Positions 26,290-38,739 of a DNA stretch of 64,000 bases are shown piece by piece (the stretch's first letter is position 1; the number at the start of each line of letters is the position of its first letter). Origin of the DNA: Marsupella aquatica. Taxonomy: Eukaryota; Marchantiophyta. Location: positions 27,218,001 to 27,282,000 of the forward strand of contig OZ316891.1 of the NCBI GenBank assembly GCA_973895155.1. Direction: 5' to 3'. The translations under genes were made by a program, and so were the position numbers. Below the pieces are notes generated by a model. That model was not told the origin of the DNA and ran no database searches. It saw only the letters and a list, made by a program, of their open reading frames with translations.

Positions 26290-29080
26290 AGTCTTCGGTT
26301 CTATGTGCAAGTTTAGGAACCTTGTGTTCTGTTTTAGGCTTGAAACCGAAAGCAGACCCAACAATTATGAACCTTGTATTCTCTCAATGAGAATTGAGGG
26401 TTCAAATATGTCCAAAAAATGGAATCAGAACAAAGAAGTGGTCCAGCCTACAGGTGCTGAGCTCCCAAAGGAATGCCCTGACCCCACCAAAGTCATGTTG
26501 TAGCAGCCCAATGTTTGTTGTGGATGTGGCCATGCTCTCACATATAAAATAGTGGCATTGCACCTTACCATTGTTTGAGGTGCAGCGCATAGGCACATAC
26601 ACAACATTGACCATTTCTCTTTGTGCTTGGATGCAAGACTGTTTTGAAAGATCCACTGATCCCAAAATTGTTGTTGCCTTTTCATGTTCTTAAGCAGACC
26701 ATGTCCATCTGAATTTTGGCGAGGTTGCTTACTGTGGACTTGGATAGGGTGATCCATTGAGGTTGTTTTTTAGTGTTAGACCATGTAGGGTAAGGTGGCA
26801 AGCAACATTTACTAAAGCGTAATACTTTATACTTGTGGCCAGGCACCCACTGGATCATGGCCCACAATTCTTGCATCAGATACACTACAAAAATTTGAGA
26901 AATAGTTTAGAGTGCTAATAAAGCATCTCCACTTGAGATTTGCCAACTGGTATTGTTAGATGTGATGTGTAGAGATGGGAAATTGTAGCCTTAAGCAAAG
27001 GTCTTAGTTTGACTAACCCATGTGTGAAATATAGCAAAAGACAAAAAAATATAACTGTCTAATTGTCTGGTCTGTCTGGTGGTTGTCTAATCTGTCTAGT
27101 GGGTTATGAAATCCACATTGTAACTCATTGTCCCAGCTATCCAGTAGAGTGTCTCAAAAATGGACGATACCAGGACAACATCTTCCCATAACGAAGAGTC
27201 ATGGAAACTCCCATAAAAATTAGTTGGTAGCCAATCTTTGGCTCTCGTAATGAAAGTCTGTGAGCTCAACACTTGACCAAAATAGCCTTAACAACTTTCC
27301 GGTGACTTTAGGTGAAAATATGGAAATCTGCAAATTCAATAATCCATAAAGTTGGGATTAAAATCATGTGCACTTTGGGCCTGACATGGTGGCTGTTGCA
27401 TTGCAACTGGACAGGAGAGAACTAAGGAAAAGGGATATATGTTGTGTATGGGATTGTGAGACTGAGGTGGGGCAATAACCTCTGTCTCGTGGGGCGGGTC
27501 AGTGCCTCAATGCTGCCTTCCCCCCATTTTTTCAATCAATAACTTGATTCTACAACCTGAGTTATGGGACTAACCCTAAACCTGCAAATCAGACCCATGG
27601 CTGAGTTCTGAGCGCTCTAGTGAACCATAACCCATTGGATCAAGTGTTGACATAGTTCATGGCTATTAGCATGGAACCAAGCCCCAACTTGTTTGTTGTT
27701 GCTTTAGGAAAACTACTTGACTTAAATCAGCAATTAGTGGAAGACCGTTTTGTGCTGACTACATAGTCAACTTTATATATCTGGGCTGTATTGCCCAAAC
27801 CAATATTGTCTACTAGATAGTTGCAGTGGGAACGTCTCTACCCTTCACCAAGCCTACGCCTCCAAAGGAGTCCCTCCCTAGCCCCAAAATGACGTGGGTA
27901 CTAGAATGCCCTTGCTATCATCTATTCCTAGATATCCGCCATCCCAAGACCAACTTTGGTCCCTTAAATGCTGCCCTCCCCCCACCCAAAGTGCTTATGG
28001 ACCTGCCCTTCGACATACACATTGGCTTTGGAATGTTGACCACAATGGTATCTCTTGGTCTTTTGAGCCAACAAGTATGCCCATTTGTCTGCCATTTGTG
28101 TCCCTAGCCTTGGTGCTCCATGCTTGGCTTGTGATGGACCTGGTGATAGAACTTCAGGTGTTGGCAAGTCCAGGCACCTTGAATGCCAATCTAGGCACTG
28201 TTGATGCCATATGCAAGTTTGGCCCTCCACAACTCCAGGTCACTCAAGTAAGCACTGAGGTGTGACAATTGTCCAAGCACAAAGCACGACTAACATCCAA
28301 CTCAGTGCCACTCCCAGGTCCCAATGACAGAGTTTGGTCCAGGCATTTTGCTTCAAAAGCCCTAGAGTTCTTGCTAAAGTTCCAAGTGCTATAACATAAG
28401 ATCCCAAAGTCCGTCGAGAACCTGCCTTATATCGCTATGATTGGTTCAACACATTGCTCATCTCTAGGATATGGGGTATGTCTTTTGACCAACTTCTTGA
28501 AATGATAATTTCTCATGCCTTGCTTCCTTGACTAGAAAGTAGTTGCAAGATGATCCACGATACCTTATCACAGAAACTATGTAGTGAGACCTAAACTTGT
28601 ATCCCCTTGTGAGACTTGCACGCAAACATTATGCCTACGACATGTTGCATCACCATAGCACCCTCATTTTCCGCGTGCTGCCCAATATTTTGTCCATGTG
28701 GACAGATAGGTAGACAAACAAAAGGAAAAAACTATTTTTGGTCTACAACCCTCACTAGCTCCAGAATTTACATATGGGAATTACACTACTAGACCCGCAA
28801 AAGTTGGGTGAAAAGGGACCCTCATTTGTTCATTGTGATGGTTAGGTTGCCATATCTGTGATGAAGTCACCCTCACATCCAAACCTTTTTTTCACATATC
28901 AAAACATTAGGCCTTATTAGATATGCTGTATTCCCTAGGACACCCAATCTTTGTCCACGAATGAAAAAGACACAGGTATGCAACAAATGAAAGAACTATT
29001 TTGCATCTAAAGCCCTCACTAGCTCAAAATTTTACATGCATATTCATTGATCAAAATGTATGTGTAAGAAGTATCAAATA
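26290..29080. repeat. Dispersed/segmental repeat R, copy 1
   Basis: Long stretches recur in order at 40345-48640 (copy 2) and in part at 57138-58270 (copy 3). Shared landmarks are GAAAGCAGACCCAACA (26354), CCCCACCAAAGTC (26482), TGCTTGGATGCAAGAC, GGTAAGGTGGCAAGCAAC (26797), AACCCATTGGATC (27629), GGGTATGTCTTTTGACCAAC (28474) and the AGACAAACAAAAGGAAAAA end block (28712). There is no coding capacity above noise. It lies directly 5' of the first eS7 copy, as copy 2 lies 5' of the second. Confidence 0.8.
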
Positions 29081-30414
29081 TATGTCAATGGAGATTCTCT
29101 CTAAGTGGTCCCAAAGTTTCAGATTCTCTCCCAATGGATCTTTGGGCCCACTCTCTATAATAGTGTTCTTGTGAAAGTGTTTTATTACCAAACACTTGAG
29201 GATGACTATGTACCCTGATAACATTGTGGTAGTTCTTGTGTAGTAATGTCAAAAAGTAAATGTGTAGGCCATAGCACTGGCCCCAGTAGAGCACCCAAGT
29301 GCCGTGCATTGGCCTTCCTACTTGAATGGTTGAATACATTGTGGCTAATGGATCCCAACTATAATCAAAAGAGTTTATGGTTGCATTGAAGCACGCAAGC
29401 ATTGTAGCACACCCAACCTCATTGCTTTTTTCTTGCTTTTTTTAAGAGAATGTCAATATTAAATAAAAAGTCAAAGAAATATTTAAAATTCTAATTTGTG
29501 CCCCCTTTGAGAACCTGTTTTGTTCTAATTGTGTTTAGGTTCATTTCTTGACATTTTCTTCTGCTGCTTGTTCTTGTTGTTTTTACTCACATCCTTGCTC
29601 ATGTTTCTACTCTGCTACCCTCGAAGATGTGTGAATTGTGGCGAAGGAGTGGCCAAAAAATATCATCTTGCCAATCCATGTTTAAGTTTGCAATTTAGCA
29701 GGTTCTAGATTCAATACATTTTGCATTGTATTCTATTTTCAAAATGCATGTATCCATTTTGACTTTATGCACCTATGCGGGTTTGCCCTAAACCCTAGTT
29801 CTCTAACTTTGTATACATTGTTGTCAAAGAATGTATACAAGTTCTAACTACAACCTGGGGGGTTTCATTTCCACAAAAATGGTACATCACGTGCAACGAA
29901 GTATAGGGTTGTTTTATTGGATTGAAGGGAAGACTTAAGAATTTTTGTAGAAGAACAATAGGGTCATTTAAATCCAATTTTGAGACTTATAAGAACATTA
30001 GTATCTTTTTAATCAAAATTTGGAAATATTCCAAGACCATTCCAACTTTATAGGGGTTAAAAATAAAAAACAGTCTTACATTTTAGAGGGTCTGAGATCT
30101 AAAAACGTCCCCCGAGACTACAACACTCCGTATTGTGCTGTGGCCCAGTTCACTTGACATTACAATTGTAGTTGAATGCATTTGGCGACATGGTTAGACA
30201 CTCAAAAACCGTAGAATGATTTACAATGACTTTCTTGTTGTAAGGACTATAAATTCTTACTTGACATGAAATGGTATTGGTGGGCCGGGCCCCCCCGGTC
30301 CACTGGGACAAATTATCCATCTTTTGGTTGGTTAAGAAAGAAAACTTTGTTTGCAGTTTGACTAAGTATATCTCTTCACTTATATATAAAAATAATTTCA
30401 GTACCATCTAAACT
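29081..30414. other. Intergenic between repeat R and eS7 copy A
   Basis: AT-rich sequence without a recognisable gene. A CCTAAACCCTAG telo-box-like motif lies near 29790. Confidence 0.5.
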
Positions 30415-30545
30415 TACAAAAAAAGGTTGTCAAACTCCGTATTTAAAGTACTCGGTAAGCAAAACCCCATTGGGGTTGGGTTAGAGATACACCACACTCG
30501 TTGTGTGGAGGTTCTTTTTTGCCTCGAGAGGAAAGGTTTCGAGGC

Positions 30546-30617
30546 AAACCCTAGAGCGTGGAGGGGCCGACTCGCAGGCCCGAGTGAGGAGCTCCTGCAC
30601 CACGAGTCGAAACCCTA
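30546..30617 (+). promoter_or_regulatory. Telo-boxes upstream of eS7 copy A
   Basis: AAACCCTA occurs at 30546-30553 and 30610-30617, about 190 and 125 bp before the start codon. Telo-boxes of this kind are known elements of plant ribosomal protein promoters and leaders. A pyrimidine-rich CTTCTTTCACTCAGTC lies just before the start. Confidence 0.65.
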
Positions 30618-30739
30618 GACCGTCGAAAGTCCGGCGGGAGCAGTAGCGTTGCCCCTCTCGCTGTAGTGTTGTGCAGCAGCGTTGCATTGTGCTCCTTCTT
30701 TCACTCAGTCTTTTGCAGGACGCTAGGGCTGCTGCAATC

Positions 30740-32149
30740 ATGTTTACAGCACGCAGGAAGATCCAGAAGGAGAAGGGCCTCGAGCCTGATGAGTTCGAAG
30801 AAAATGTAGCCCAGGTGAGATTTATTCGCTGTCGTGTGTGCGTGTTGGCCGCTCGATTCTTGCTGAGCTGATGGATGATTTGTTTCTAGTTTTGACTTGT
30901 GGAATGGCGTATTGCCGTTGGAACGTATTTGCAGGCGTTGTTCGACCTGGAGACTACAAATCAGGAGTTGAAGAGTGACCTTCGAGATTTGTATATCAAC
31001 TCCGCCAAGTAAGTGCTGTGTGTTTATCCCGGTGCATCTTCGCTTTTGTTCTGACGACATCTCTTGTGACTCCATGTTTGGTCGAGACGAGTTGTTCATT
31101 CGGTGGCGTGTGGTGGTTTGCAGGGAGGTCGATGTTTCTTCTAACAGGAAGGCAATCATCATTCATGTTCCGTACCGATTGAGGAAAGCCTTCCAAAAAA
31201 TTCATGCAAGGCTCGTCCGTGAGCTTGAGAAGAAGTTTAGTGGCAAGGTATGTCCATCGCTTCCTGTTAATTTACACGCTAGGGCTTCTTATCGTCTTGG
31301 GTGCGATCAATCTTTAAGGAATGTTCCTAAATTCTTTAGTTGAACGATGTTGTTAAGGTGTTGATACCACTGGACCTGTGGGCACACCTCGTGCAGGATG
31401 TCGTGATCATTGCCACAAGGCGCATTCTCAAGCCCCCTAAGAAGGGAACTGCCGCTGTCCGACCCCGCAGCAGAACTTTGACTTCTGTGCATGAGGCAAT
31501 TTTGGAAGATTTGGTTTACCCCACCGAAATCGTTGGCAAGCGCATCCGGTATCGACTCGACGGCTCCAGAATCATGCGGGTAAGTCTTCATTCATATCTT
31601 CTCCAGTGGTTAGGTCTAACGTGGAGTTAGACCATACTTCCATAAACGTGTCTGCTCGAAATCCTAGAAATTCTACTTTCGCAGAGGTGGAGGAGCACAT
31701 GGCGACTAACCGCTGTACCTGAGGAAACTTTCCACAGTTTTTTTCGAAGCTCTCTTGTATGTATGCCATGGTGATGTAGTAGTTTGTCATTCTCGAAGCT
31801 CTCTTGTATGTATGCCATGGTGATGTAGTAGTTTGTCATTCTCGAAGCTCTCTTGTATGTATGCCATGGTGATGTAGTAGTTTGTCATTCTCGAAGGGGC
31901 AAGTGGTGTACCCATCATTTCGTGATAAGGGTGTGGGCTTCTCGTGATAAGATTCTATTCATGTTGTTGACGGAAAATCCTAATTCAATTTTAAATTCCA
32001 TACGCCTACGTGAGCAGGTGTATCTTGACCCTAAGGAGAGGAACACGACAGAGTATAAGCTGGAGACTTATGGAGGTGTTTACAAGCGGTTGACAGGGAA
32101 GGAGGTGACCTTCGAGTACCCTGTACAAGAGGCTGCCGCAGCAGCTTAA
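30740..32149 (+). CDS. RPS7: 40S ribosomal protein eS7 (RPS7), copy A, 5 exons
   Basis: Exons 30740-30814, 30935-31008, 31124-31247, 31397-31579 and 32018-32149 join in phase (588 nt, 195 aa), the usual size for plant eS7. The start is the ATG of [20 protein letters not shown]. Diagnostic segments are [20 protein letters not shown], the basic [55 protein letters not shown] and the conserved end [20 protein letters not shown] with FEYPV; an Ala tail closes the protein. It is a cytosolic small-subunit protein needed for 18S rRNA maturation. The frame is intact and the predicted protein reads identical to copy B. Intron 4 carries a 49-bp tandem repeat not expanded in copy B. Both copies look functional. 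Confidence 0.95.
31746..31897. repeat. 49-bp minisatellite in eS7 copy A intron 4
   Basis: Three near-identical 49-bp units, each with CTCTTGTATGTATGCCATGG and ending TAGTAGTTTGTCAT, lie head to tail. Copy B has a single diverged unit at the matching place, so the expansion followed the gene duplication. Confidence 0.9.
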
Positions 32150-33608
32150 GAGTATAGCTGACCAGGAATCTCATCTCTGCTCTTTTCCTTACATTTGAGA
32201 TATCTCTACGTTAGGTCCGGCCAGTCACAAGAGAACAATGAAAACGTGTTTTTTGAGGGTTCGTCTTCGCTGCTTTCTTAAACCAAATTTTAATGAATGA
32301 TTTAGAGATCTGAGTACTGCATATTGAATCGATCATTTAGACATCAGAATACGGAATACTCAATTGTTCACTGAGAGATTCAAGCACGGAAGCATTGCAC
32401 GGAGCCATCATGTATTTCAACAATCAGCAAGCTAAGCTGTCTGAGGTAAGCCCCAGCGGTACATGTGGAACTGAGCACCAGACTCTTGGTTGCGTTCGCA
32501 GTCTACAGATTCACTTGCAACATTTATTCCAACAATGTCACGTGTAATGTCCGCATGCTTGCTTGAGCTTCGGAGTGGAAGCAATGCCCAATCTAGTCAA
32601 GAGTAAGAACTCCAACAAAGTATCCAGAATCTCTTTTCCATTTTTCTTCCTCCCGCTTGCCTCGTCGGACGATTGTTTCCTGCTGCCTTCCTGTTTTATC
32701 TATAAGCCTATCTTTTGTCCACCTATACCCTCAATCTTTGTCAATTCTTTCCACTACATAATACATCCACATACGTACTTCTCAATCACCTCCTCGTCTT
32801 TAGAATCATTCTTTTAGTCGAAGCACCTTTTTTCAGATGAATTCGGGTGTTTCCCGTGCTAGCTCGTAATTAAATTTCCAACGGTACCCGTACTTGCCGA
32901 GCCACATTGTCTGCTTGGAATTACGTGTGGAGGGTTGTCGGCCAACTATTATGTAGACTCAAGAATACATAGCCCATCTGTGTTATCCCATGGATTACAC
33001 TGGCTTTATAATAATGGCACTAATTCGCACATGAGGATGCGCTGGTAGGTGACCTCTTCGTTTTTACGAGAAGTTTTAGCACTTTTGTTACCTGACTGCA
33101 CTTCCGGAGACGCTCGTCACTAAATTTGCTCTGCGTCCACCGAGCCTGGTAGGTTTTGTTCTTCCTGAGATTCTTGTCACTAAATTTGCTCTGGGTTCAC
33201 TGAGCCTGGTAGGTTTTGCTCTCGATGCAGCCAAAAGTTCCTTTGGTGCAGGTTCCCCAGATTCATGATTTGGCATTCGATCAACTTCGGACGAAAACCA
33301 CCCCTAACAAGCTCGGTCCGGAAGTAATAAACCAGAGCTGTAGTAAATCAGTGAACTCTCTTAACGAACTGAGACAATTTGTTGTTGCAAAATGCAGTCA
33401 TCTCCTTGCAGTCCCAACTGCTGTTTTTGTACAGGACAGTGAGCACCAGGAACATTTAAACTTTTAAAGCACAGGAATGGAATCTAAGGATCTGCACGTC
33501 AGAGGTATCCAGTAGGAAACCTACCGAAAGATCCTTTCCACCATTAGACAGGGCTGAATGATGGGTGATCTGATGGGTGATCCTTCTACAAAACCTAGAG
33601 ACTCTAAC

Positions 33609-33752
33609 CGCTTCTCAGAGTATGCACTCAAGATTTCATCCCCAGAAGATTGCTCCCATTCTCTATTTCTCATTCCTTCCGCTTCTCAGAGTATGCACTC
33701 AAGATTTCATCCCCAGAAGATTGCTCCCATTCTCTATTTCTCATTCCTTCAG
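33609..33752. repeat. 71-bp direct tandem duplication
   Basis: Two nearly identical units beginning CGCTTCTCAGAGTATGCACT lie in the 3' flank of eS7 copy A. The homologous place in copy B (near 52117-52185) has one unit. Confidence 0.85.
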
Positions 33753-34015
33753 ACCAGGAAAGAAAAGTGAGGGCCTTGACCTCTGCTGCCATCCCCAGTC
33801 GTTATGAAGTGAAAGCCTCGAGCCCTGTTGCCATACCAGTCCCCGGTCGTTTTGTCCCCAGTCGTTTTGTTGACATATACATTGGAATGCCAATTCTTTG
33901 TTGTAGCCCAATTTAGAACCAGAACCTTGAGGGTTTGAATTGTCACATATTTATCAAGCTATTTATGCAACAAATATGTATTTTTTTCTACTAAAATAAT
34001 TTATTAACATATGAT

Positions 34016-34156
34016 TGTTATACTATAACTAGATTTCATGGTTATTTTAACCATAGTTATCGTATACAATAACTCGGGGGAGATTATATATAAAGATGCA
34101 TCCATTCATTCTATAGAGAGTAATCTCATTATCATTTCTTGCATCATTTCTTAACA
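34016..34156 (+). repeat. 5' LTR of the 34-37.7 kb element
   Basis: 141 bp, TGTTATA...TTAACA. Compared with the 3' LTR it carries T for C at 12 positions and A for G at two, and just three transversions. Confidence 0.93.
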
Positions 34157-35379
34157 CATTATCAGTAGGATCCTAGACCAGCTGAGCTTGATCATGAATA
34201 TTTTTTAGAAATTTTCATATGGTTATGATGAATGAATGTTCTCTTAAGGATTTCCAAGTTATGGAGGAGAATTGAATTGAGAGTGAGAATGGTAATAGTT
34301 TGAACCACCAAGAAAACATGAGTCACGTTGAAACAATGACAAGATGTAACATTGTGGTCGCGCCGAGAACAAACTTATGAAGGTTTTGATATGATCAAAA
34401 AAAATATTGTTTTGAAGGGTGATTTTGAAGATCGTGTGGGAAAGTAGTATTCAAGACAATGATTTGAGTCAAGTGGAAAACTATGGCTGAAGCAAGAGAG
34501 ATCAAGTTCAGCCGCCAGATCAACCTAAATCACTCGAGGCGATGAGTTGACAACCTTAACAAGGCAGAAAGAGAAGAGCAGAGACCGGAAGCCAAACAGA
34601 GACAACCTTGAATGAAGTTGGGTGGATCGAGAGCAAATCAGGACCCGATCGGGATCATAAGAAAAATTTTCAAAACCCTAACCTCATAAGGGACGAACAC
34701 AGGCGCCTTCTCTTTCCCTAAATTTCACAATGTTTCTCAATCGTTGACAGTTTCTTGTTGGTCGATCTGCGAGCCATAAAGGATAAAAGAAAATGCCCAT
34801 TACACACGATCGAGTGAAGTATAGGCATTACAAGAGGCCAAACATGGATGTTGAATTGGTCGTTTGCTGATTCAATGAAGATTCCAATAAGAACCATTTG
34901 ATACAATCATATCAAATTGGAGAATTAAGATAGAAGCAAATGTCATGGAGGAAGAACATCTTGGCTTTGGTTGTGAACGTACGGGAGATGGCATCCAGCG
35001 AAAGAAACGAGTCATCGTTGTGAGGTCTAGATCTGATAGCATTTTCTGAATCCTAAACATGAAATGTTGTGCTTGTCCAAGAATGAGCCTGAGAAGCTGA
35101 TCGCAATCAAAGAATGAGCCAAAGCGACAAGTGAGATTTCAAGAGACACACATGAGTGACTTAAACATGCAACATTCGATCTCAAAATCCTCGAGAAAAA
35201 CTCGAACACCAGATAAGTGCAACCCTCATTAAAGGCACAATATAGTAAAGAGTTTCTGAAATACAAATGCTTGGTGCACTTATCCATATTAACAAAGAAA
35301 ATCTTGTTGACAACGGATGTTTTGCACTTACGGATAAACAAATGAAATGGAAAATGATAAGTGCACATTGCAAATTTAC

Positions 35380-35960
35380 ACAGTTTACACATGTAAACAC
35401 ATCAACTGGTTTAGGGAAATTACATGTCACTTGTTGAATTTGCATACATTAACATGCCTTACATGTGCAACACATGCTTTACATGCATTTGACATATTTA
35501 CATGTCATACCACCCTTACTTGACTTTGCACATTGGAAATAATGGTTTTATACCAAATACCTCTACTTTCCATTTACAAAGTGGTTGTTACACCCATTTC
35601 AATCACAAAATGGTTTTTACACCATTTTACACCCCTAGTTTACACCTAATGATACCATTCTAGATTATACCTCATGACACCAGTTTACACCTAATGATAC
35701 CATTCTAGATTATACCTCATGACACCAGTTTACACTGGTGTATGTCTTACCATTGTATAATCCCATGCTTTACATTGGGTTTATACTTGTTTACACTGGT
35801 TACACCAGATTACACTTGCTTATAGCATTTACACTAGTTTACACCAATTTACACCGTCAGGGGGAGTAAACTTTGGTCCATACACTTTTTGTGTGTAAAT
35901 TGACCATTTACAACTTTTACACCAATTGACATGGGTTTACACCCATTTACACCCTATATT
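35380..35960. repeat. TTTACAC-rich degenerate array in the LTR element
   Basis: Many copies of TTTACAC, TTACATG or TTTACACC are spaced irregularly over about 580 bp in the interior of the LTR retrotransposon. A 45-bp stretch containing CACCTAATGATACCATTCTA is exactly repeated in tandem near 35642-35731. Confidence 0.8.
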
Positions 35961-37549
35961 AGGGCAATATCTTACTTAAGGGTCTTATTCTCATGGCCTT
36001 TACATCATAAACAACTCAAACGAGAGCTTTTATAGCCATCGTTCGGTGGGATGATAGTTTTTAAGTACGAAACTAATACCATACTTTTAACCATGCTCTA
36101 TGACCTAGTTTTTGAGGTATTTTGGTAAAGTATAGATTTTCTGAGATCCAGTGATCGATGGCAGATATGTTTCTCACGAAAGATCCAGAATAGTCTAAGG
36201 TACAGTACTTCAGGTTAGTTCCATGACCTTAGTTTCCGGCCATATCCAAAAGCGGATAATCAATAATCCTTTAGGGGTTTAACTGCGAATATTTAGAAAC
36301 CCGAAGTAAACTCAAATCAGAATGAGTAATGAGGGGTTAATATGGGCAAACCCCATAACTTTGTCCGGTCCAACTTTATTCTAGCTTTCAACTATAATAT
36401 ATGCATAAAATGCATATTTAGGGGGAGAAAGTTTATTTTCTCAAACCCTAATCACACTTGATTTACCCACTACGAGTACATTTTGGTACTTGGTCATTAA
36501 GTGAGATCTTTTGACTACCACTAGCTCTAAACTATTTTTATGCGGAGTTGTTTGACGTTTATGAATATCACTTTACCTCCGCAAGATAGCGAATCATTTT
36601 GAGCTAGCACTTCTCTGTGCTATGACACACATGGACGTTCGATTGAATGTTTGGATTCCACAATGTTATTTGTGAAGCTATATTGACTTGACACTTTTTG
36701 TCAAAATATGAGAACTACAGACGTGCAGGGCAAACGTGCCATATTATACACACACCCGCTGGTGTTGTGAATGCACACCCTTTGGTGCTGCAGATTATTT
36801 TTCATATAAAAACTATTTGATACTACATGTTTTTGAAATCTAAGATTGAGAGATTTCTTTGTGTGTCGACTACACACGCTTGCGAATTGTGCATTTTGCA
36901 CAAAAACCCTCTATTTAAGAATCTAATTAGGAGTCCTTGAACTCTAAGGGAGAGTTTTGATATTTGAGTTTTACGAGAATAATATATTCCTCGAAACCTT
37001 GTTTTGAGGGGGAGATCATATTTTTTGGACTTTTTACATCTCATACTTTACGCACTCAGTTGCACGAGATGACATTATTTATTATTATACTTTACACTTT
37101 GCGCAGATGAGCCATGGACAAGTGATTTTATGATAATAACTTAATTACTAATCATTTTTTCATATATGTTTTAATTTGTATTCGATGCGAGGATGTATGT
37201 GCGGATGTATGCGCGATGGTGAGCGATTTGGAGACATGTCGCGTTGTTGTTGAGTCGTTGAGCATACGACAACTTGTTCATTTTGACGGAGTGGAGTTGT
37301 TGCTGTTAACCCCACATACCACCGGATTCACTTGAGGACCGACAGGGCTGTACTCTATTTCCTTTAGAGCCGAGATATATATATATTTTTTTTCTCTGTT
37401 AACCTGGTAGAGTTTTTTAGAGCTGTTAAAGGTTTTAACGAGGCAGTACCTTCCTCATTTGTACTCAAATCATGCCATGTTTATAAGCATGATAATCTAG
37501 TTAGAAGACTTTTTGTCTACATAGTTATCACTACATAGCCAAGGGGGAG

Positions 37550-37690
37550 TGTTATACCCTAACTAGACTCCATGGTTACCTTAACCATAGTTACCGTATA
37601 GGATAACTCGGGGGAGACTATATATAGAGATGCACCCATTCATTCTATAGAGAGGAATCTCATTATCATTTCCCGCATCATTCCTCAACA
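37550..37690 (+). repeat. 3' LTR of the 34-37.7 kb element
   Basis: 141 bp, TGTTATA...CTCAACA, followed by the ATGAT target duplication and preceded by the purine tract AAGGGGGAG. Confidence 0.93.
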
Positions 37691-38070
37691 ATGATGTGAA
37701 TGTGGAGGGTTGTTATTCGAATTATATCATACACAGGATAAGTATGTTAATTTTTGTATGTGCTCCTAATGGCCATTGGTGTATTGTTGTCACCGTTCCC
37801 CTCTTCACATGGTCATCAATTCATGAAAGTATTTTTTAGAAATCATTGGGGAAATAAAAGAGTTAATAACACACAAAATTTCAAGAATCAAAACAAATAC
37901 ATACCTTTTGATATTTTTTGGTGAATAGATGTAACACATTGTAAGTACAACCCGGCCTATTGTCTGCCCAACTCCTAGACAAGTGATACCTCTTCACCTC
38001 ATTACATTGACTCAAATCCTTGTTGTGTCTTAACTTTCCCAAACAAATACTAGACTGCATCCTCTGCACC
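37691..38070. other. Intergenic; nothing recognised
   Basis: AT-rich flank of the LTR element without any feature I can support. Confidence 0.5.
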
Positions 38071-38072
38071 TA

Positions 38073-38207
38073 CCGGGGTTTCCGTTAAATACCACAAAAA
38101 CACACAAGCACACCAATGCACCAAAGGCTTGTGGCCGTCCTACCGGGGTTTCCGTTAAATACCACAAAAACACATAAGCACACCAATGCACCAAAGGCTT
38201 GTGGCCA
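38073..38207. repeat. 68-bp tandem duplication
   Basis: Two nearly identical units (CCTACCGGGGTTTCCGTTAA ... GGCTTGTGGCC) stand head to tail immediately before a solo LTR. They differ at one or two bases (ACACACAAG versus ACACATAAG). Confidence 0.9.
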
Positions 38208-38215
38208 TTACTAGG

Positions 38216-38561
38216 TGTTAAGCATTTACTTTTAGTCTAGGGTTATAACTATAATCATAGTTAGGGCTTATCTTAGTTGTAGACTAAGTTAGGTTAACAA
38301 AACTACACACTATATGCCCAAGCAGTGTTTGCTTGGATAACAGAGAACTTTAGCTTATTCTTACGGACCTAGTTGAGAGATATGGAGATTTTGTATTGGG
38401 GAGACTTGATATGACAAACGGGCCTATAGTGCAATAAACATCTCGTGTGTTCCCGTGGGCATAGCCTCAAGCTGAGGTGAACCGTGTATCTCTCCATGTC
38501 AACTACTTGTGCGTTGGATGGTTCATGGGCTTGCCGTTGCGATTGTTGTCTATGTTCAACA
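38216..38561 (+). mobile_element. Solo Copia-style LTR, family L, copy 1
   Basis: The sequence from TGTTAAGCATTTAC to ATGTTCAACA is about 346 bp. It matches, as reverse complement, the LTR-like sequences at 43333-47729 (split) and 47924-48272. The flanking 5-mers CTAGG (38211-38215) and CCAGG (38562-38566) agree at four of five positions. The 3' part GGTGAACCGTGTATCTCT is typical of Copia LTRs. No internal region is attached, so it is a solo LTR. Confidence 0.85.
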
Positions 38562-38739
38562 CCAGGGAGACGACATCGCTAAAAATTATCCTCCTACCTA
38601 AACTTTCCTACCTAACACATGTGGCACATACATGTGCAACAACCCTTTCCTACCCACCTAGGGTGACCAACGGTGTCTTCATTAGCGTCTACCAACCTAA
38701 CTCCTATCAACGTACTAATCTTCTAAACGGGTTGCCATG

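Larger units (their letters stand above)
30415..33810 (+). repeat. Duplicated block A carrying eS7
   Basis: From about 30415 to 33810 the sequence matches 48850-52250 in order, including the leader, all exons and introns, and about 1.6 kb of 3' flank. Exons are almost identical, and introns and flanks differ by substitutions and small indels. Copy-specific expansions lie in intron 4 (49-bp unit, three times) and in the 3' flank (71-bp unit, twice). Confidence 0.9.
34016..37690 (+). mobile_element. Complete non-autonomous LTR retrotransposon, 3675 bp
   Basis: Two 141-bp LTRs (34016-34156 and 37550-37690) both begin TGTTATA and end AACA. The 5-bp sequence ATGAT lies immediately outside each (34011-34015 and 37691-37695) as a perfect target-site duplication. 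Directly after the left LTR comes ATTATCAGTAGGATCC, like Copia primer-binding sites. Directly before the right LTR is the purine tract AAGGGGGAG (37541-37549). The interior has no reading frame above ~120 codons and no gag, RT or integrase motif, so it must be mobilised in trans (LARD-like). It interrupts the flank 3' of eS7 copy A. Orientation follows from the primer site and purine tract. The LTRs differ at 17 positions (about 12%), so insertion is not recent. Confidence 0.92.

Noticed and set aside
27826-28265. Possible coding region in repeat R
   Set aside because: Overlapping frames on both strands and the same segment in copy 2 does not keep any of them open.
35027-35445. 121- and 87-codon minus-strand frames inside the LTR element
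   Set aside because: Antisense to the element as oriented by primer site and purine tract, with no gag or pol motif.
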